Shown: positions 45,134 through 53,684 of the stretch, piece by piece
How positions within the stretch are numbered: the stretch's first letter is position 1
Layout: each line of letters begins with the position of its first letter
Source of the DNA: Streptomyces sp. TP-A0356
GTDB lineage: Bacteria; Actinomycetota; Actinomycetes; Streptomycetales; Streptomycetaceae
Direction: 5' to 3'
Assembly (NCBI RefSeq): GCF_001417775.1
Contig: NZ_BBZJ01000014.1
Coordinates: 124,001-188,000, forward strand
Length of the DNA stretch: 64,000 nucleotides
Position numbers and translations under genes: made by a program
The notes under the pieces: model-generated
The model's database searches: none
What the model was told of the DNA's origin: nothing
The model's input: only the letters and a program-made list of their open reading frames with translations

Positions 45134-46291
45134 CTACGCGAGTGACGTACGCACCGCCCGCACCAGCGCCTGGGCCCGCGGGTCCGCCGTCACGCTCTTG
45201 CGGAAGCCGTTGGTGACATAGCCGAAGGCGATGCCCGAGTCGGGGTCGGCGAAGCCGAGGGCACCGCCGCGGCCCGGGTGCCCGAAGGAGCCGGGGCCGA
45301 GCAGCGGGGACGCGCTGCCGTGGAGCATGTAACCGAGTCCGAAGCGGGTGGAGACCACCAGCACCCGGTCGGGTCCGGCCGAGGCCTCCCCGCGAGCGCC
45401 CTCCAGCGTCCGCGGCGCGAACAGGCGAACGCCGTCCACCTCGCCGGTCAGGGCCGCGTAGAAGCGTGCCAGGCCCTCGGCCGTCGCGATGCCGTTCGAC
45501 GCGGGGAGGACCGCCGCGCGGTAGGCGGGGTCGTTCTCGTCGGGCAGCGGGGTGATCGCGGCGAAGGCGCGGCGGGTCAGGCTGCCGGGGTCCGCGTACG
45601 CGTCGGCCACCGCGCGCTTGGGCCGGGCGCGCAGGGCGCCGTCCTGCGCCGGCACCTCGACGGGGCCGACCCGGCCCACCCGGTGCGCCTCCGCCTGCGG
45701 CAGGCCCACCCACAGGTCCAGGCCCAGCGGACCGGAGATCTCGGCCGCGATCCACTCGCCGATCGAACGCCCCGTGGCCCGGCGCACCAGCTCGCCCGTC
45801 AGCCAGCTGTACGTCTGCGCGTGGTAGCCGTGGTCCATGCCGGGCTCCCATGCGGGGGCCTGCGCGGCCAGCACGGTGGCGGCGAGCTCCGGGTCGGCGG
45901 CCTCGGCGGGCGTGAGCGGGCGGTCGAGCACCGGGACGCCGGCCCGGTGCGCGAGCACGTGCCGCACCAGCGTGCGCTCCTTGCCCTGCGCCTTGAACTC
46001 GGGCCAGTAGTGGCCGACCGGCGCGTCCAGGTCCAACTCCCCGCGCTCGGCGAGCGTCAGCAGGACGGCCGCTGCGACCCCCTTGGTCGCCGAGCGCATG
46101 ATCTGCGCGGTGCCCCGCTGCCAGGGCGCCGCGCCGTCGGCGTCCCGCGTCCCGCCCCACAGGTCCACGATCTTGCGCCCGTCTCGGTAGACGACGACCG
46201 CCGCCCCGCGCTCCCCCAGCGTCTCGAAGTTCCGTATGAACGCTTCTTTGACCGGCTCGAAGCCCTCGGCCACAACGCCGTTCACGTCCAC
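45134..46291 (-). CDS. Serine beta-lactamase-like hydrolase (class C/EstB type)
   Basis: 385 residues from GTG 46291, with GAGGAG upstream. The SxxK nucleophile is S67-A-T-K70; the Tyr motif is probably YSW in YHAQTYSWLTGEL (near 140); a late G-rich FGHPGRGGALGFADP replaces KTG. There is no signal peptide, so it is a cytoplasmic esterase/hydrolase rather than a resistance beta-lactamase. The substrate is unknown. Confidence 0.88.
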   Translation of the reverse strand: MDVNGVVAEGFEPVKEAFIRNFETLGERGAAVVVYRDGRKIVDLWGGTRDADGAAPWQRGTAQIMRSATKGVAAAVLLTLAERGELDLDAPVGHYWPEFKAQGKERTLVRHVLAHRAGVPVLDRPLTPAEAADPELAATVLAAQAPAWEPGMDHGYHAQTYSWLTGELVRRATGRSIGEWIAAEISGPLGLDLWVGLPQAEAHRVGRVGPVEVPAQDGALRARPKRAVADAYADPGSLTRRAFAAITPLPDENDPAYRAAVLPASNGIATAEGLARFYAALTGEVDGVRLFAPRTLEGARGEASAGPDRVLVVSTRFGLGYMLHGSASPLLGPGSFGHPGRGGALGFADPDSGIAFGYVTNGFRKSVTADPRAQALVRAVRTSLA

Positions 46292-46370
46292 GTCCGCACT
46301 CCTCTTCCGACCACCTGCGACGGTGGTGCAACACGTCCGCAGTGCCCCCGATTCCTGTGGCCGAGCACAG

Positions 46371-46817
46371 CTAGCCCAGCACGATCGTCACATCGATGTT
46401 CCCGCGCGTGGCGTTCGAGTACGGGCAGACCTCGTGGGCCTCGTCCACGAGCTTCGCCGCGAGGTCCTGGTCGAGCACCGGCAGCGAGACGCTCAGGGCG
46501 ACCGCGAGGCCGTAGCCGCGATGCTTGTTGGGCCCGATCCCGACCTTCGCCGCGACCGTGGAGCCGGTCAGGTCGTAGCCCGCTCGGTTGCCGACCAGGA
46601 TCAGCGCGTTGTGGAAGCAGGAGCTGTAGCCGGCCGCGAACAACTGCTCGGGGTTGGTGCCGTCGCCGTCGCCGCCCAGCTCGGGCGGCATCGCGACCTT
46701 CAGGCCGATGTGGCCGTCCTGGCTGGTGACATACCCCTCCCGGCCGCCGTGCGCGGTGGCCTCGGCGACGTACATGATCTTCGTCGGACGGGTGTCGACA
46801 GCGGCACCTTCGCTCAC
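46371..46817 (-). CDS. ohr: Organic hydroperoxide resistance protein (OsmC/Ohr)
   Basis: 148 residues from GTG 46817, with GGAGGT upstream; the open frame extends further but is intergenic. The redox cysteines are C67 (YSSCFHNAL) and C131 (EVCPYSNATRGN), with R26 and E57 completing the Ohr site. It reduces organic hydroperoxides using lipoylated proteins. The regulator ohrR lies upstream on the same strand, separated by 127 nt with its own palindrome. Confidence 0.94.
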   Translation of the reverse strand: MSEGAAVDTRPTKIMYVAEATAHGGREGYVTSQDGHIGLKVAMPPELGGDGDGTNPEQLFAAGYSSCFHNALILVGNRAGYDLTGSTVAAKVGIGPNKHRGYGLAVALSVSLPVLDQDLAAKLVDEAHEVCPYSNATRGNIDVTIVLG

Positions 46818-46944
46818 GTCAGGACCTCCACCAGAACATACGCAACGGCAGGCAATACAAATGTGTGCCAGTACATCGTGCACAAGGTACCGACCGGTAG
46901 GTGCTGATTGGGCCACCAGGGGCGAAACCGTGGGTGACCGAAGA
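46818..46944 (-). promoter_or_regulatory. ohr promoter region with palindrome
   Basis: TACCG-ac-CGGTA (46888-46899) is a perfect inverted repeat. Downstream toward ohr lie TTGTGC and TTTGTAT elements about 18 nt apart that could be -35/-10. The likely binder is OhrR, but the site differs from the AT-rich OhrR boxes of Bacillus. Confidence 0.45.
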
Positions 46945-47406
46945 TCAGCGGGTGCGGTCCGCCGCCGTCTCCGCCTTCTCCGCCAGCCGCCACAGCTCCT
47001 CGCGCAGCCGGGCCACCTCGTCGGCGCCCAGCCCGGTAGCCGTCAGCAGCGCCTGCGGCACGTGCAGCGCGCGCTCCCGCAGCCGCTCGCCCCGCCCGGT
47101 GACCGCGACGAGCACCGAACGCTCGTCGCGCGCCGAGCGCTCACGCCGTACCAGACCGGCCGCCTCCAGCCGCTTGAGCAGCGGGGAGACCGTGCCGTAG
47201 TCCAGCCGCAGGGCCTCGGCCAGCTCCTTGACCGTGGTCTCGCCCCGCTCCCAGAGGACCAGCAGGACGAGGTACTGCGGATAGGTCAGCCCGAGTTCGT
47301 CGAGGAGCGGTCGGTACGCGGCCGTCACCGCGCGCTGGGCCGCGTACAGCGCGAAGCACAGCTGCTCGTCCAGCAGCAGCGACGCGGTGTCCTCTTCGTG
47401 GGTCAC
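46945..47406 (-). CDS. ohrR: MarR-family peroxide sensor OhrR
   Basis: 153 residues. The reactive N-terminal cysteine is C17 in LDEQLCFALYAA, the hallmark of OhrR. The winged helix-turn-helix (LRLDYGTVSPLLKRLEAAGLVRRERSARDERS) is intact. Peroxidation of C17 releases DNA and derepresses ohr. No other cysteine is present, so it is a one-cysteine OhrR that would rely on a low-molecular thiol. Confidence 0.93.
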   Translation of the reverse strand: MTHEEDTASLLLDEQLCFALYAAQRAVTAAYRPLLDELGLTYPQYLVLLVLWERGETTVKELAEALRLDYGTVSPLLKRLEAAGLVRRERSARDERSVLVAVTGRGERLRERALHVPQALLTATGLGADEVARLREELWRLAEKAETAADRTR

Positions 47407-47416
47407 GCGCCCATTG

Positions 47417-48184
47417 TCACGGACGGCCCGCGGCCGAGGGAACGGTTCGGGGATCGAAGCCGAACGGCAGCTCCAGCCGGTGCGCGCGCATCAGCGCGTC
47501 GTCGGCCAGCAGTTCGCCCGTCTTCCCGTCCGCCGCGATGACGCCCTCGCTGAGGATCAGCGAGCGCGGACACAGCTCCAGGGCGTACGGCAGGTCGTGC
47601 GTGACCATGAGGACCGTGACGTCCAGCGACCGCAGGATGTCGGCGAGTTCACGCCGTGAGGCGGGGTCGAGGTTCGACGACGGCTCGTCCAGGACGAGGA
47701 TCTCCGGCTCCATGGCCAGGACGGTCGCCACCGCCACCCGGCGGCGCTGCCCGAAGGAGAGGTGGTGCGGCGGGCGGTCCTTGAAGTCCGCCATGCCGAC
47801 CTGTTCGAGGGCCCCGTCGACGCGGGCCTCCAGTTCCGCGCCCTTCAGTCCGGCCGTCGCGGGCCCGAAGGCCACGTCCTCACGGACGGTCGGCATGAAG
47901 AGCTGGTCGTCCGGGTCCTGGAAGACGATGCCGACCCTGCGGCGGATCTCGGCCATGTGCTTGCTGCCGACGGGCAGCCCGGCCACGGTGACGGACCCGG
48001 CACCACCGGTCAGGATGCCGTTGAGGTGCAGCACCAGCGTGGTCTTCCCGGCGCCGTTCGGCCCGAGCAGCGCGACCCGCTCACCGCGCGCGATGGTGAA
48101 GTCGACGCCGAACAGGGCCTGATGCCCGTCGGGATAGGCGAAGGCCAGTCCGGCCACTTCCAGCGAGGCTGTCGAAGGTGTCAC
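47417..48184 (-). CDS. cbiO: ECF metal transporter ATPase (CbiO/NikO)
   Basis: 255 residues from GTG 48184, which overlaps the cbiQ stop (GTGA); ATG 48193 is an alternative. Walker A GPNGAGKTT near 37-45, Q-loop FQDPDDQLFMPTVREDV, signature LSFGQRRRVAVA, Walker B ILVLDEPSSNLD. It is the energising subunit of a CbiMQO importer. The block sits behind a Nur-like box, so nickel is a better guess than cobalt. Confidence 0.92.
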   Translation of the reverse strand: MTPSTASLEVAGLAFAYPDGHQALFGVDFTIARGERVALLGPNGAGKTTLVLHLNGILTGGAGSVTVAGLPVGSKHMAEIRRRVGIVFQDPDDQLFMPTVREDVAFGPATAGLKGAELEARVDGALEQVGMADFKDRPPHHLSFGQRRRVAVATVLAMEPEILVLDEPSSNLDPASRRELADILRSLDVTVLMVTHDLPYALELCPRSLILSEGVIAADGKTGELLADDALMRAHRLELPFGFDPRTVPSAAGRP

Positions 48185-48942
48185 AGGGTCCATCCCAGCA
48201 GGCATACGACGAGGGCGGCGAGGGGCAGGGCGAGGGCGTACGACCACTGCGCGCGGGAGGCGGTCACCTCGTCGATGACCGGCATGGAGCCGGCATACCC
48301 CCGGCTGACCATGGCCAGGTGCACACGCTCACCGCGCTCGTAGGAGCGGATGAAGAGGGCGCCCGCCGACTTCGCGAGCACGCCCCAGTGGCGGATGCCG
48401 CGGGCCTGGAAGCCGCGTGACTCCCGCGCGATGCGCATCCGCCGCATCTCGTCGGTGACGACGTCGCCGTAACGGATCATGAAGGAGGCGATCTGCACGA
48501 GGAGGGGCGGCAGCCTGAGCCGCTGCAGCCCGAGGAGCAGCTCGCGCAGCTCCGTGGTGGCGGCGAGCAGCACGGAGGCGGCGACCCCGAGGGTGCCCTT
48601 GGCGAGGACGTTCCAGGCGCCCCACAGCCCGCCGACGCTCAGCGACAGTCCGAGGACGTCGACGCGCTCGCCCTCCGCCACGAAGGGCATCAGCACGGCG
48701 AAGGCGACGAACGGGATCTCGATCAGCAGCCGCCGGAGCAGGAAGGCGGCGGGCACGCGGGCCACATGGGCGACGAGGCCGAGGAGCACGGCGTAGAGGC
48801 CGAACGCCCAGATGGCCTCGCGCGGCGTGGACACCACCACCACGACGAAGGCGAAGGCGGCGGCGAGCTTGGTGTGCGGCGGCAGGGCGTGCACGGGCGA
48901 GCGCCCGTGCCGGTAGAGCCTGTGTGCGTGACCCGCCCCCAT
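48181..48942 (-). CDS. cbiQ: ECF transporter transmembrane subunit (CbiQ/NikQ)
   Basis: 253 residues, 5-6 membrane segments. The coupling motifs are present: ARESRGFQARG and the downstream region LFIRSYERGERVHLAMVSRGY, with two A-R-G signatures that contact the ATPase. It starts 1 nt after the cbiM stop (TGA-g-ATG). Confidence 0.92.
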   Translation of the reverse strand: MGAGHAHRLYRHGRSPVHALPPHTKLAAAFAFVVVVVSTPREAIWAFGLYAVLLGLVAHVARVPAAFLLRRLLIEIPFVAFAVLMPFVAEGERVDVLGLSLSVGGLWGAWNVLAKGTLGVAASVLLAATTELRELLLGLQRLRLPPLLVQIASFMIRYGDVVTDEMRRMRIARESRGFQARGIRHWGVLAKSAGALFIRSYERGERVHLAMVSRGYAGSMPVIDEVTASRAQWSYALALPLAALVVCLLGWTL

Positions 48943-48943
48943 C

Positions 48944-49978
48944 TCAGCCGGCCTGCGAGGGTTCGTCGGTACGGCGCCTGCGGACGGCCCAGAAGACCGC
49001 GCTGCCCGCGACGACGGTGACCCCGACGCCGATCACGCCCGCGAGACCACCGGAGAGGCGGGCGTCGGCGATGTCCTTGACGCCGTAGTCGGCGAGCGGG
49101 GAGTCGGCGGCGGCGTGCTTCTCCGCCTTCCGGTCGATGCCCTGGTCGGCGGCGACCTTCTCCAGGCCGTCGGGGCTCGCGGAGGCGTAGAAGCTGACGA
49201 ATCCCGCGAGGACGAGGGAGGTGACCAGGCCGGTGATCCAGAGCCCCCGGTGGGAGCGAGCGGCGGCGGGCACGGGCTGCGCGTCGGGCGCGTCGACCAG
49301 CTCACCGCCCACGCGCAGCTTGAGGCGCTGCCGAAGCCCCCGGGCGCCGTACACCAGGTCCGGGCGCACGGCGATGACGGCGCCGACGGTGAGGGCGGTG
49401 ATGGTGGCCTCGCCGATGCCGATGAGTACGTGGACACCGATCATGGCGGTGGCGACCTTGCCGATCGCGACGTCGGTGGTGCCGCCGATCGCGTAGATCA
49501 GCGTGAAGACGACGGCGGCGGCCGGGACGGAGACCAGGGCGGCGAGGAAGGAGGCGACGGTCACGGAGCGGCGGGTGCGGGGCAGGACCCTGACCAGCCC
49601 TCGGAAGACGGCGTAGCCGACGACGGTCGTCACGATGGCCATGTCGGTGATGTTGACGCCGAGGGCGGTGAGGCCGCCGTCGGCGAAGAGGATGCCCTGC
49701 ATCAGGAGCACGACGGAGACGCACAGGATCCCGGTGAAGGGACCGACGAGGATGGCGGCGAGCGCTCCGCCCAGCAGATGCCCGCTGGTTCCGGCGGCGA
49801 CCGGGAAGTTCAGCATCTGCACGGCGAAGATGAACGCGGCCACCAGGCCGGCCAGCGGTGCGGTGCGTTCGTCGAGCTCACGCCGGGCGCCCCGGAGGCC
49901 GACGGCCAGGGCGGTCGCGGCGATGACGCCGGTCGCGGCGGAGGTGGGGGCATTGATGAATCCGTCGGGCACATGCAC
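48944..49978 (-). CDS. cbiM: ECF metal-binding membrane component, CbiM fused to a PDGLE/CbiN-like domain
   Basis: 344 residues from GTG 49978. The N-terminal MHVPDGF is the metal-binding signature, with His2 as ligand after removal of Met. Residues about 1-215 are CbiM. A linker follows, then a C-terminal PDGLE-type segment (SPDGLEKVAADQG, about 265-277) and a final membrane helix (about 310-330), normally a separate CbiN/NikN protein. The likely -10 is 6 nt before the start, so translation is leaderless. Confidence 0.92.
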   Translation of the reverse strand: MHVPDGFINAPTSAATGVIAATALAVGLRGARRELDERTAPLAGLVAAFIFAVQMLNFPVAAGTSGHLLGGALAAILVGPFTGILCVSVVLLMQGILFADGGLTALGVNITDMAIVTTVVGYAVFRGLVRVLPRTRRSVTVASFLAALVSVPAAAVVFTLIYAIGGTTDVAIGKVATAMIGVHVLIGIGEATITALTVGAVIAVRPDLVYGARGLRQRLKLRVGGELVDAPDAQPVPAAARSHRGLWITGLVTSLVLAGFVSFYASASPDGLEKVAADQGIDRKAEKHAAADSPLADYGVKDIADARLSGGLAGVIGVGVTVVAGSAVFWAVRRRRTDEPSQAG

Positions 49979-49984
49979 CGTTCG

Positions 49985-50018
49985 AGGATACCGGCCTATT
50001 GCGAACCATTCGCAATAG
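49985..50018 (-). promoter_or_regulatory. Nur-like box and leaderless promoter of cbiMQO
   Basis: CTATTGCGAA-cca-TTCGCAATAG (49996-50018) is a perfect 10-bp inverted repeat. It contains TTGCNN-N5-NNGCAA, the spacing of the S. coelicolor Nur (nickel uptake regulator) box. On the minus strand TATCCT (49985-49990) lies 6 nt before GTG 49978. A TTGCGA inside the box can act as -35, so a bound repressor would block polymerase. Confidence 0.72.
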
Positions 50019-50138
50019 CCAGGGAGAGGTGAAAGCGGCCGACGTCACAGAGCCGCATTCGCCCGCGTATGCGACGCTGGACAAGTAACGGAATGACAAC
50101 AGCCTCTGCTTAGGTGACGCAGCGTGAGGAGACGTCCG

Positions 50139-50477
50139 ATGTCCGTCGTCGAACAGTACGCACGAGCCCATGTCGTCACGGACTCCCCGGAAGCGCCGGA
50201 CGCCGTCCCCGTCATCCTGCGCTACGACCCGGACGCGGACCCCCGTTCCGTCCGCGTCGGCCTGCCCGGCCCCCATGAGTGGGCCTTCTCCCGGGACCTG
50301 CTGGAGAAGGGCCTGCGCGCCCCGGCCGGCCTGGGCGACGTCCGCATCTGGCCCTGCGGCCGGGTCCAGGCGGTCATGGAGTTCCACTCGGCGCGGGGCG
50401 TCGAGGTGGTGCAGTTCGAATCGAAGACGCTGATCCGCTTCCTGCGCCGCACCTACCTGGCCGGCCGCGCGGCCTGA
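50139..50477 (+). CDS. ssgE: SsgA-like sporulation protein, probable SsgE
   Basis: 112 residues from ATG 50139, with GAGGAG upstream. SALP-family core: PVILRYDPDADPRSVRVGLPGPHEWAFSRDLL, then a conserved GDVRIWPCGRVQAVMEF turn. SALPs guide peptidoglycan synthesis and autolysis during sporulation; SsgE is linked to correct spore release. Shorter than SsgA/SsgB (about 136), mainly because of a trimmed C-terminus. The neighbourhood agrees with S. coelicolor ssgE. Confidence 0.85.
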   Translation: MSVVEQYARAHVVTDSPEAPDAVPVILRYDPDADPRSVRVGLPGPHEWAFSRDLLEKGLRAPAGLGDVRIWPCGRVQAVMEFHSARGVEVVQFESKTLIRFLRRTYLAGRAA

Positions 50478-50493
50478 CGACAGCGTTGTCACC

Positions 50494-50544
50494 CCGCACC
50501 GAAGCGGGCGTACGGCCTCGGAGCCATACGCCCGCTCGGTGCGG
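50494..50544. terminator. Bidirectional terminator between ssgE and mmpL
   Basis: Arms 50494-50512 and 50527-50544 pair (CCGCACCG...GGGCGTA with TACGCCC...CGGTGCGG), nearly perfect over 18 bp, loop 14 nt. Confidence 0.8.
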
Positions 50545-50567
50545 CGCGACCTCAGGCGCGTACCACC

Positions 50568-52796
50568 TCAGGCGCGTACCAGCTCACGGTCCTGGTCCGC
50601 GTCCGGGTCCGGGTGCCCCGCCTTCTCCTTCTCCCGCGTCCGCAGGCCCTCGCCCTCCACATCCACGTTCGGCAGGGCGCGGTCCAGCCACTTCGGCAGC
50701 CACCAGGCCTTTCGGCCGAGCAGGGCCAGCACCGCCGGGACGAGCGCCATCCGCACCACGAACGCGTCGAAGAAGACCGCGATCGCGAGGCCGAAGCCGA
50801 TCATCTTGATCATCGACTCACTGGAGCCGATGAAGCCGGAGAAGACGGCGATCATGATGACCGCGGCCGCGGTGACGACCCTCGCGCCGTGCCTGAAGCC
50901 CGTCACGATCGACTGGCCGGGGGTCTCCCCGTGGACGTAGGCCTCCCGCATACGGGTCACGAGGAACACCTCGTAGTCCATCGCCAGGCCGAAGACCACG
51001 CCCACCATGAAGATCGGCATCATCGACATGATCGGGCCGGTCTGCTCGACGCCCATCAGGCCGGACAGCCAGCCCCACTGGAAGACCGCGACGACCGCAC
51101 CGAGCGCCGCCGTCACCGAGAGCAGGAAGCCGAGGGCCGCCTTCAGCGGGACCAGGATCGAGCGGAAGACCACGATCAACAGCAGGAACGCCAGGCCCAC
51201 CACCAGCGCCAGGTACGGGATCAGCGCGTCGTTCAGCTTCTGCGAGACGTCGATGTTCATCGCCGTCGTGCCCGTGACCAGCAGCTTCGCGTCCGTGTCC
51301 GCCGTGATCCCGGCGCCGGCGTCACGGATGCCGTGCACCAGGTCCTCGGTCGTGGTCGAGGACGGCTTGGAGCCGGGGACCACCGTGATCACCGCGGTGT
51401 CACCGGCCTTGTTGTACGTCGCCGGCGTCACCGTCACGACGTCCTTCAGACTCTTGACGTCGTTGGTCACCGTCGCGACGGCCGCCTTGGGGTCGTTGCT
51501 CGCCTTCGCGTCGACCACGACCATCAGGGGGCCGTTGAAGCCGGGGCCGAAGCCCTCCGAGAGGAGGTCGTAGGCCCGGCGCTGTGTGGTGGACGTCGGC
51601 TGCGAACCGTCGTCCGGCAGGCCCAGTTGCAGCGAGGCCGCCGGGACCGCGGCCGCGCCCAGGCCGATGACGCCCAGCACGAGGACGACGACCGGGCGGC
51701 GCACCACGAAGCTCGCCCAGCGCGTGCCCAGGTTCGGCCGGTCCGCCTTCTTCGCCCGGCCGCCGCCCAGCAGCCTGCTCTTCTCGCCCGCCGGCTTGAC
51801 CTTGCGGCCCGCGTAGCCGAGCAGCGCCGGGATCATCGTCAGCGCGATCAGGACCGCGATGGCGACCGTGCCCGCCGCGGCGACGCCCATCTTCGTCAGC
51901 ATCGGGATGTTCACGACCGCGAGACCGACCAGCGCGATCACCACCGTCAGGCCCGCGAAGACCACCGCGGAGCCCGCCGTGCCGGCCGCCCGGCCCGCCG
52001 CCTCCTCGCGCTCGCGGCCCTCGGCCAGCTCCGCCCGGTAGCGGGAGACGATGAACAGTGCGTAGTCGATGCCGACCGCGAGGCCGATCATCATCGCCAG
52101 CGTCGAGGTGGTCGAGCCCAGGTCCAGCGCGTTGGCCAGCGCCGTGATCGTCGAGACGCCGATGCCGACGCCGATCAGGGCGGTGAGCAGGGGCAGCCCG
52201 GCGGCCACCAGCGAGCCGAAGGTGATGACGAGGACGACCGCGGCGACCGCGATGCCGATGACCTCCGTGGCGCCGGTCTGCGGTGCGGCCGACAGCGCGT
52301 CACCGCCGATCTCGACGGTCAGGCCGCCGCTGCGAGCGTCCTGCGCGGCCGTCCTCAGGGCCTCCTTGGAGGAGTCCTTCAGCTGCATGCCGGAGACCTT
52401 GTACTTCACCTGCGCGTAGGCGATCGTGCCGTCCTTGCTGATGGCGTGCGCGGTGAACGGGTCGGCGACGGAGACGACCTCGGAGCCGTCACGCAGCTCC
52501 CTGACGGTCTTCTCGACGACCGCCTTGTTGTCGTGGGCCGTCACCTTCTGGCCGCCCGGCGCCTTGAAGACGACGCGCGCGGTGGCCCCGTCCGCGCTCA
52601 TGCCGGGGAAGCGCTCTCCCAGCAGGTCGAAGGCCTTCTGCGCCTCGGTGCCGGGGACGGAGAAGGAAGAGGAGCCCGCTGCGGGGGCGCTGGCGGCGCC
52701 GACGCCCGCGAGCGTCAGCAGTGCCACCCAGATCAGGGCGACGAAGTGCCGTCGCCGGAAGGCGAGTCGGCCCAGTCGATAGAGGAATGTGGCCAC
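50568..52796 (-). CDS. MMPL-family RND transporter
   Basis: 742 residues with a duplicated RND architecture: TM1, a periplasm-side domain (about 45-175), TM2-6, then the same repeated. Conserved proton-relay motifs GIDYALFIVSRYR and AMDYEVFLVTRMREAY lie in TM4-like and TM10-like positions. Such proteins export lipids, antibiotics or siderophores. The tetR gene lies 101 nt upstream on the same strand, so a self-regulated pair is likely. The substrate is unknown. Confidence 0.92.
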   Translation of the reverse strand: MATFLYRLGRLAFRRRHFVALIWVALLTLAGVGAASAPAAGSSSFSVPGTEAQKAFDLLGERFPGMSADGATARVVFKAPGGQKVTAHDNKAVVEKTVRELRDGSEVVSVADPFTAHAISKDGTIAYAQVKYKVSGMQLKDSSKEALRTAAQDARSGGLTVEIGGDALSAAPQTGATEVIGIAVAAVVLVITFGSLVAAGLPLLTALIGVGIGVSTITALANALDLGSTTSTLAMMIGLAVGIDYALFIVSRYRAELAEGREREEAAGRAAGTAGSAVVFAGLTVVIALVGLAVVNIPMLTKMGVAAAGTVAIAVLIALTMIPALLGYAGRKVKPAGEKSRLLGGGRAKKADRPNLGTRWASFVVRRPVVVLVLGVIGLGAAAVPAASLQLGLPDDGSQPTSTTQRRAYDLLSEGFGPGFNGPLMVVVDAKASNDPKAAVATVTNDVKSLKDVVTVTPATYNKAGDTAVITVVPGSKPSSTTTEDLVHGIRDAGAGITADTDAKLLVTGTTAMNIDVSQKLNDALIPYLALVVGLAFLLLIVVFRSILVPLKAALGFLLSVTAALGAVVAVFQWGWLSGLMGVEQTGPIMSMMPIFMVGVVFGLAMDYEVFLVTRMREAYVHGETPGQSIVTGFRHGARVVTAAAVIMIAVFSGFIGSSESMIKMIGFGLAIAVFFDAFVVRMALVPAVLALLGRKAWWLPKWLDRALPNVDVEGEGLRTREKEKAGHPDPDADQDRELVRA

Positions 52797-52897
52797 GGGG
52801 GCGTACTCCCGGTCAGGTCGTGGGGTGTTCAGGGCAGGGGTGATCAGCCCGACGACGTGAGCGGTGACGTCAGGTGGGGGCTAGCTGGGGGGACGTC

Positions 52898-53497
52898 TCA
52901 GGTGGTGGGCACGCCGAGGGCGGGGAGGACCACGGCGTCGATGTACGAGGTGAGGAAGGCCTGCGTCGGCGGCTGGTCGTCGAGCAGCGCACGAGTGGCG
53001 AATCCGCCGACCAGCATGTGCAGCAGGAAGTCCAGTGCCGGGCAGTCCGGGCGGATCTCGCCCCGGTCGACGGCGCGTTGCAGCATGCTGCGGAACTGCG
53101 CCATCTCCGGTTCGACGAGCTGCTCCCGGAACGCCAGGCGCAGATCCGGGTTGTGATGGATCGCCATGGCGACGCCCCGCATCAGCGCGGAGTTCCGCTC
53201 CATGGTGCAGTCGTCCTCCAGCGCCACCAGGGCGTGCAGATCGCCCCGGAGGGAGCCGGTGTCGATCTCGTCGACAAGGCCCCGCTTGCCGTGCCGGATG
53301 GCCTTCACGACGAGCTCGGCCTTGCCGCCCCACTGGCGGTAGAGCGTGGCCTTGCTGGACCGGGTGCGGGCGGCCACGGCGTCCATGGTCAGGGCGTCGT
53401 AACCGACTTCACCGAGCAGGTCGAGCACGGCCTCGTACAGCTCGGCCTCGCGCTCGGGCGTGATCCGACTGCGACGCGCCGTTGCGACCTCAGTCAT
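52898..53497 (-). CDS. TetR-family regulator upstream of mmpL
   Basis: 199 residues from ATG 53497, with AAGGG upstream. The helix-turn-helix is at about 30-60 (LGEVGYDALTMDAVAARTRSSKATLYRQWGGKAELV). The C-terminal domain is a TetR_C type. The palindrome ACGAAAC-c-GTTTCGT in its promoter is the best operator candidate. It probably represses itself and mmpL. Confidence 0.9.
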   Translation of the reverse strand: MTEVATARRSRITPEREAELYEAVLDLLGEVGYDALTMDAVAARTRSSKATLYRQWGGKAELVVKAIRHGKRGLVDEIDTGSLRGDLHALVALEDDCTMERNSALMRGVAMAIHHNPDLRLAFREQLVEPEMAQFRSMLQRAVDRGEIRPDCPALDFLLHMLVGGFATRALLDDQPPTQAFLTSYIDAVVLPALGVPTT

Positions 53498-53544
53498 GTC
53501 GCTCACCCTTCCGCTCCGTGCACGCGTTCCCTCGTACTTCTCAG

Positions 53545-53583
53545 AAGATACCCCGAGGAAGATGCGAAACGAAACCGTTTCGT
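53545..53583 (-). promoter_or_regulatory. tetR-mmpL promoter and operator
   Basis: ACGAAAC-c-GTTTCGT (53569-53583) is a perfect palindrome. On the minus strand TTCGTT (53568-53573) and TATCTT (53545-53550), 17 apart, form a promoter whose -35 lies within the operator. Confidence 0.7.
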
Positions 53584-53684
53584 ACGTGTTCTGCATCACC
53601 GGTCGGCCGCTCAACCGCGCACCGGGCGGCAACCCGTTCGGCCTACGAGTTGCCTGCGCCCGTCACCCGGCAAAGCATGGGTAG

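Noticed and set aside
45134..46291. Secreted resistance beta-lactamase
   Set aside because: The SxxK motif is present but there is no signal peptide and no canonical KTG, so a cytoplasmic EstB-like hydrolase is more likely.
49979..50138. Possible cobalamin riboswitch before cbiM
   Set aside because: No B12 box or long structured leader. The -10 element is 6 nt before the start codon, so the transcript has no leader to hold a riboswitch.
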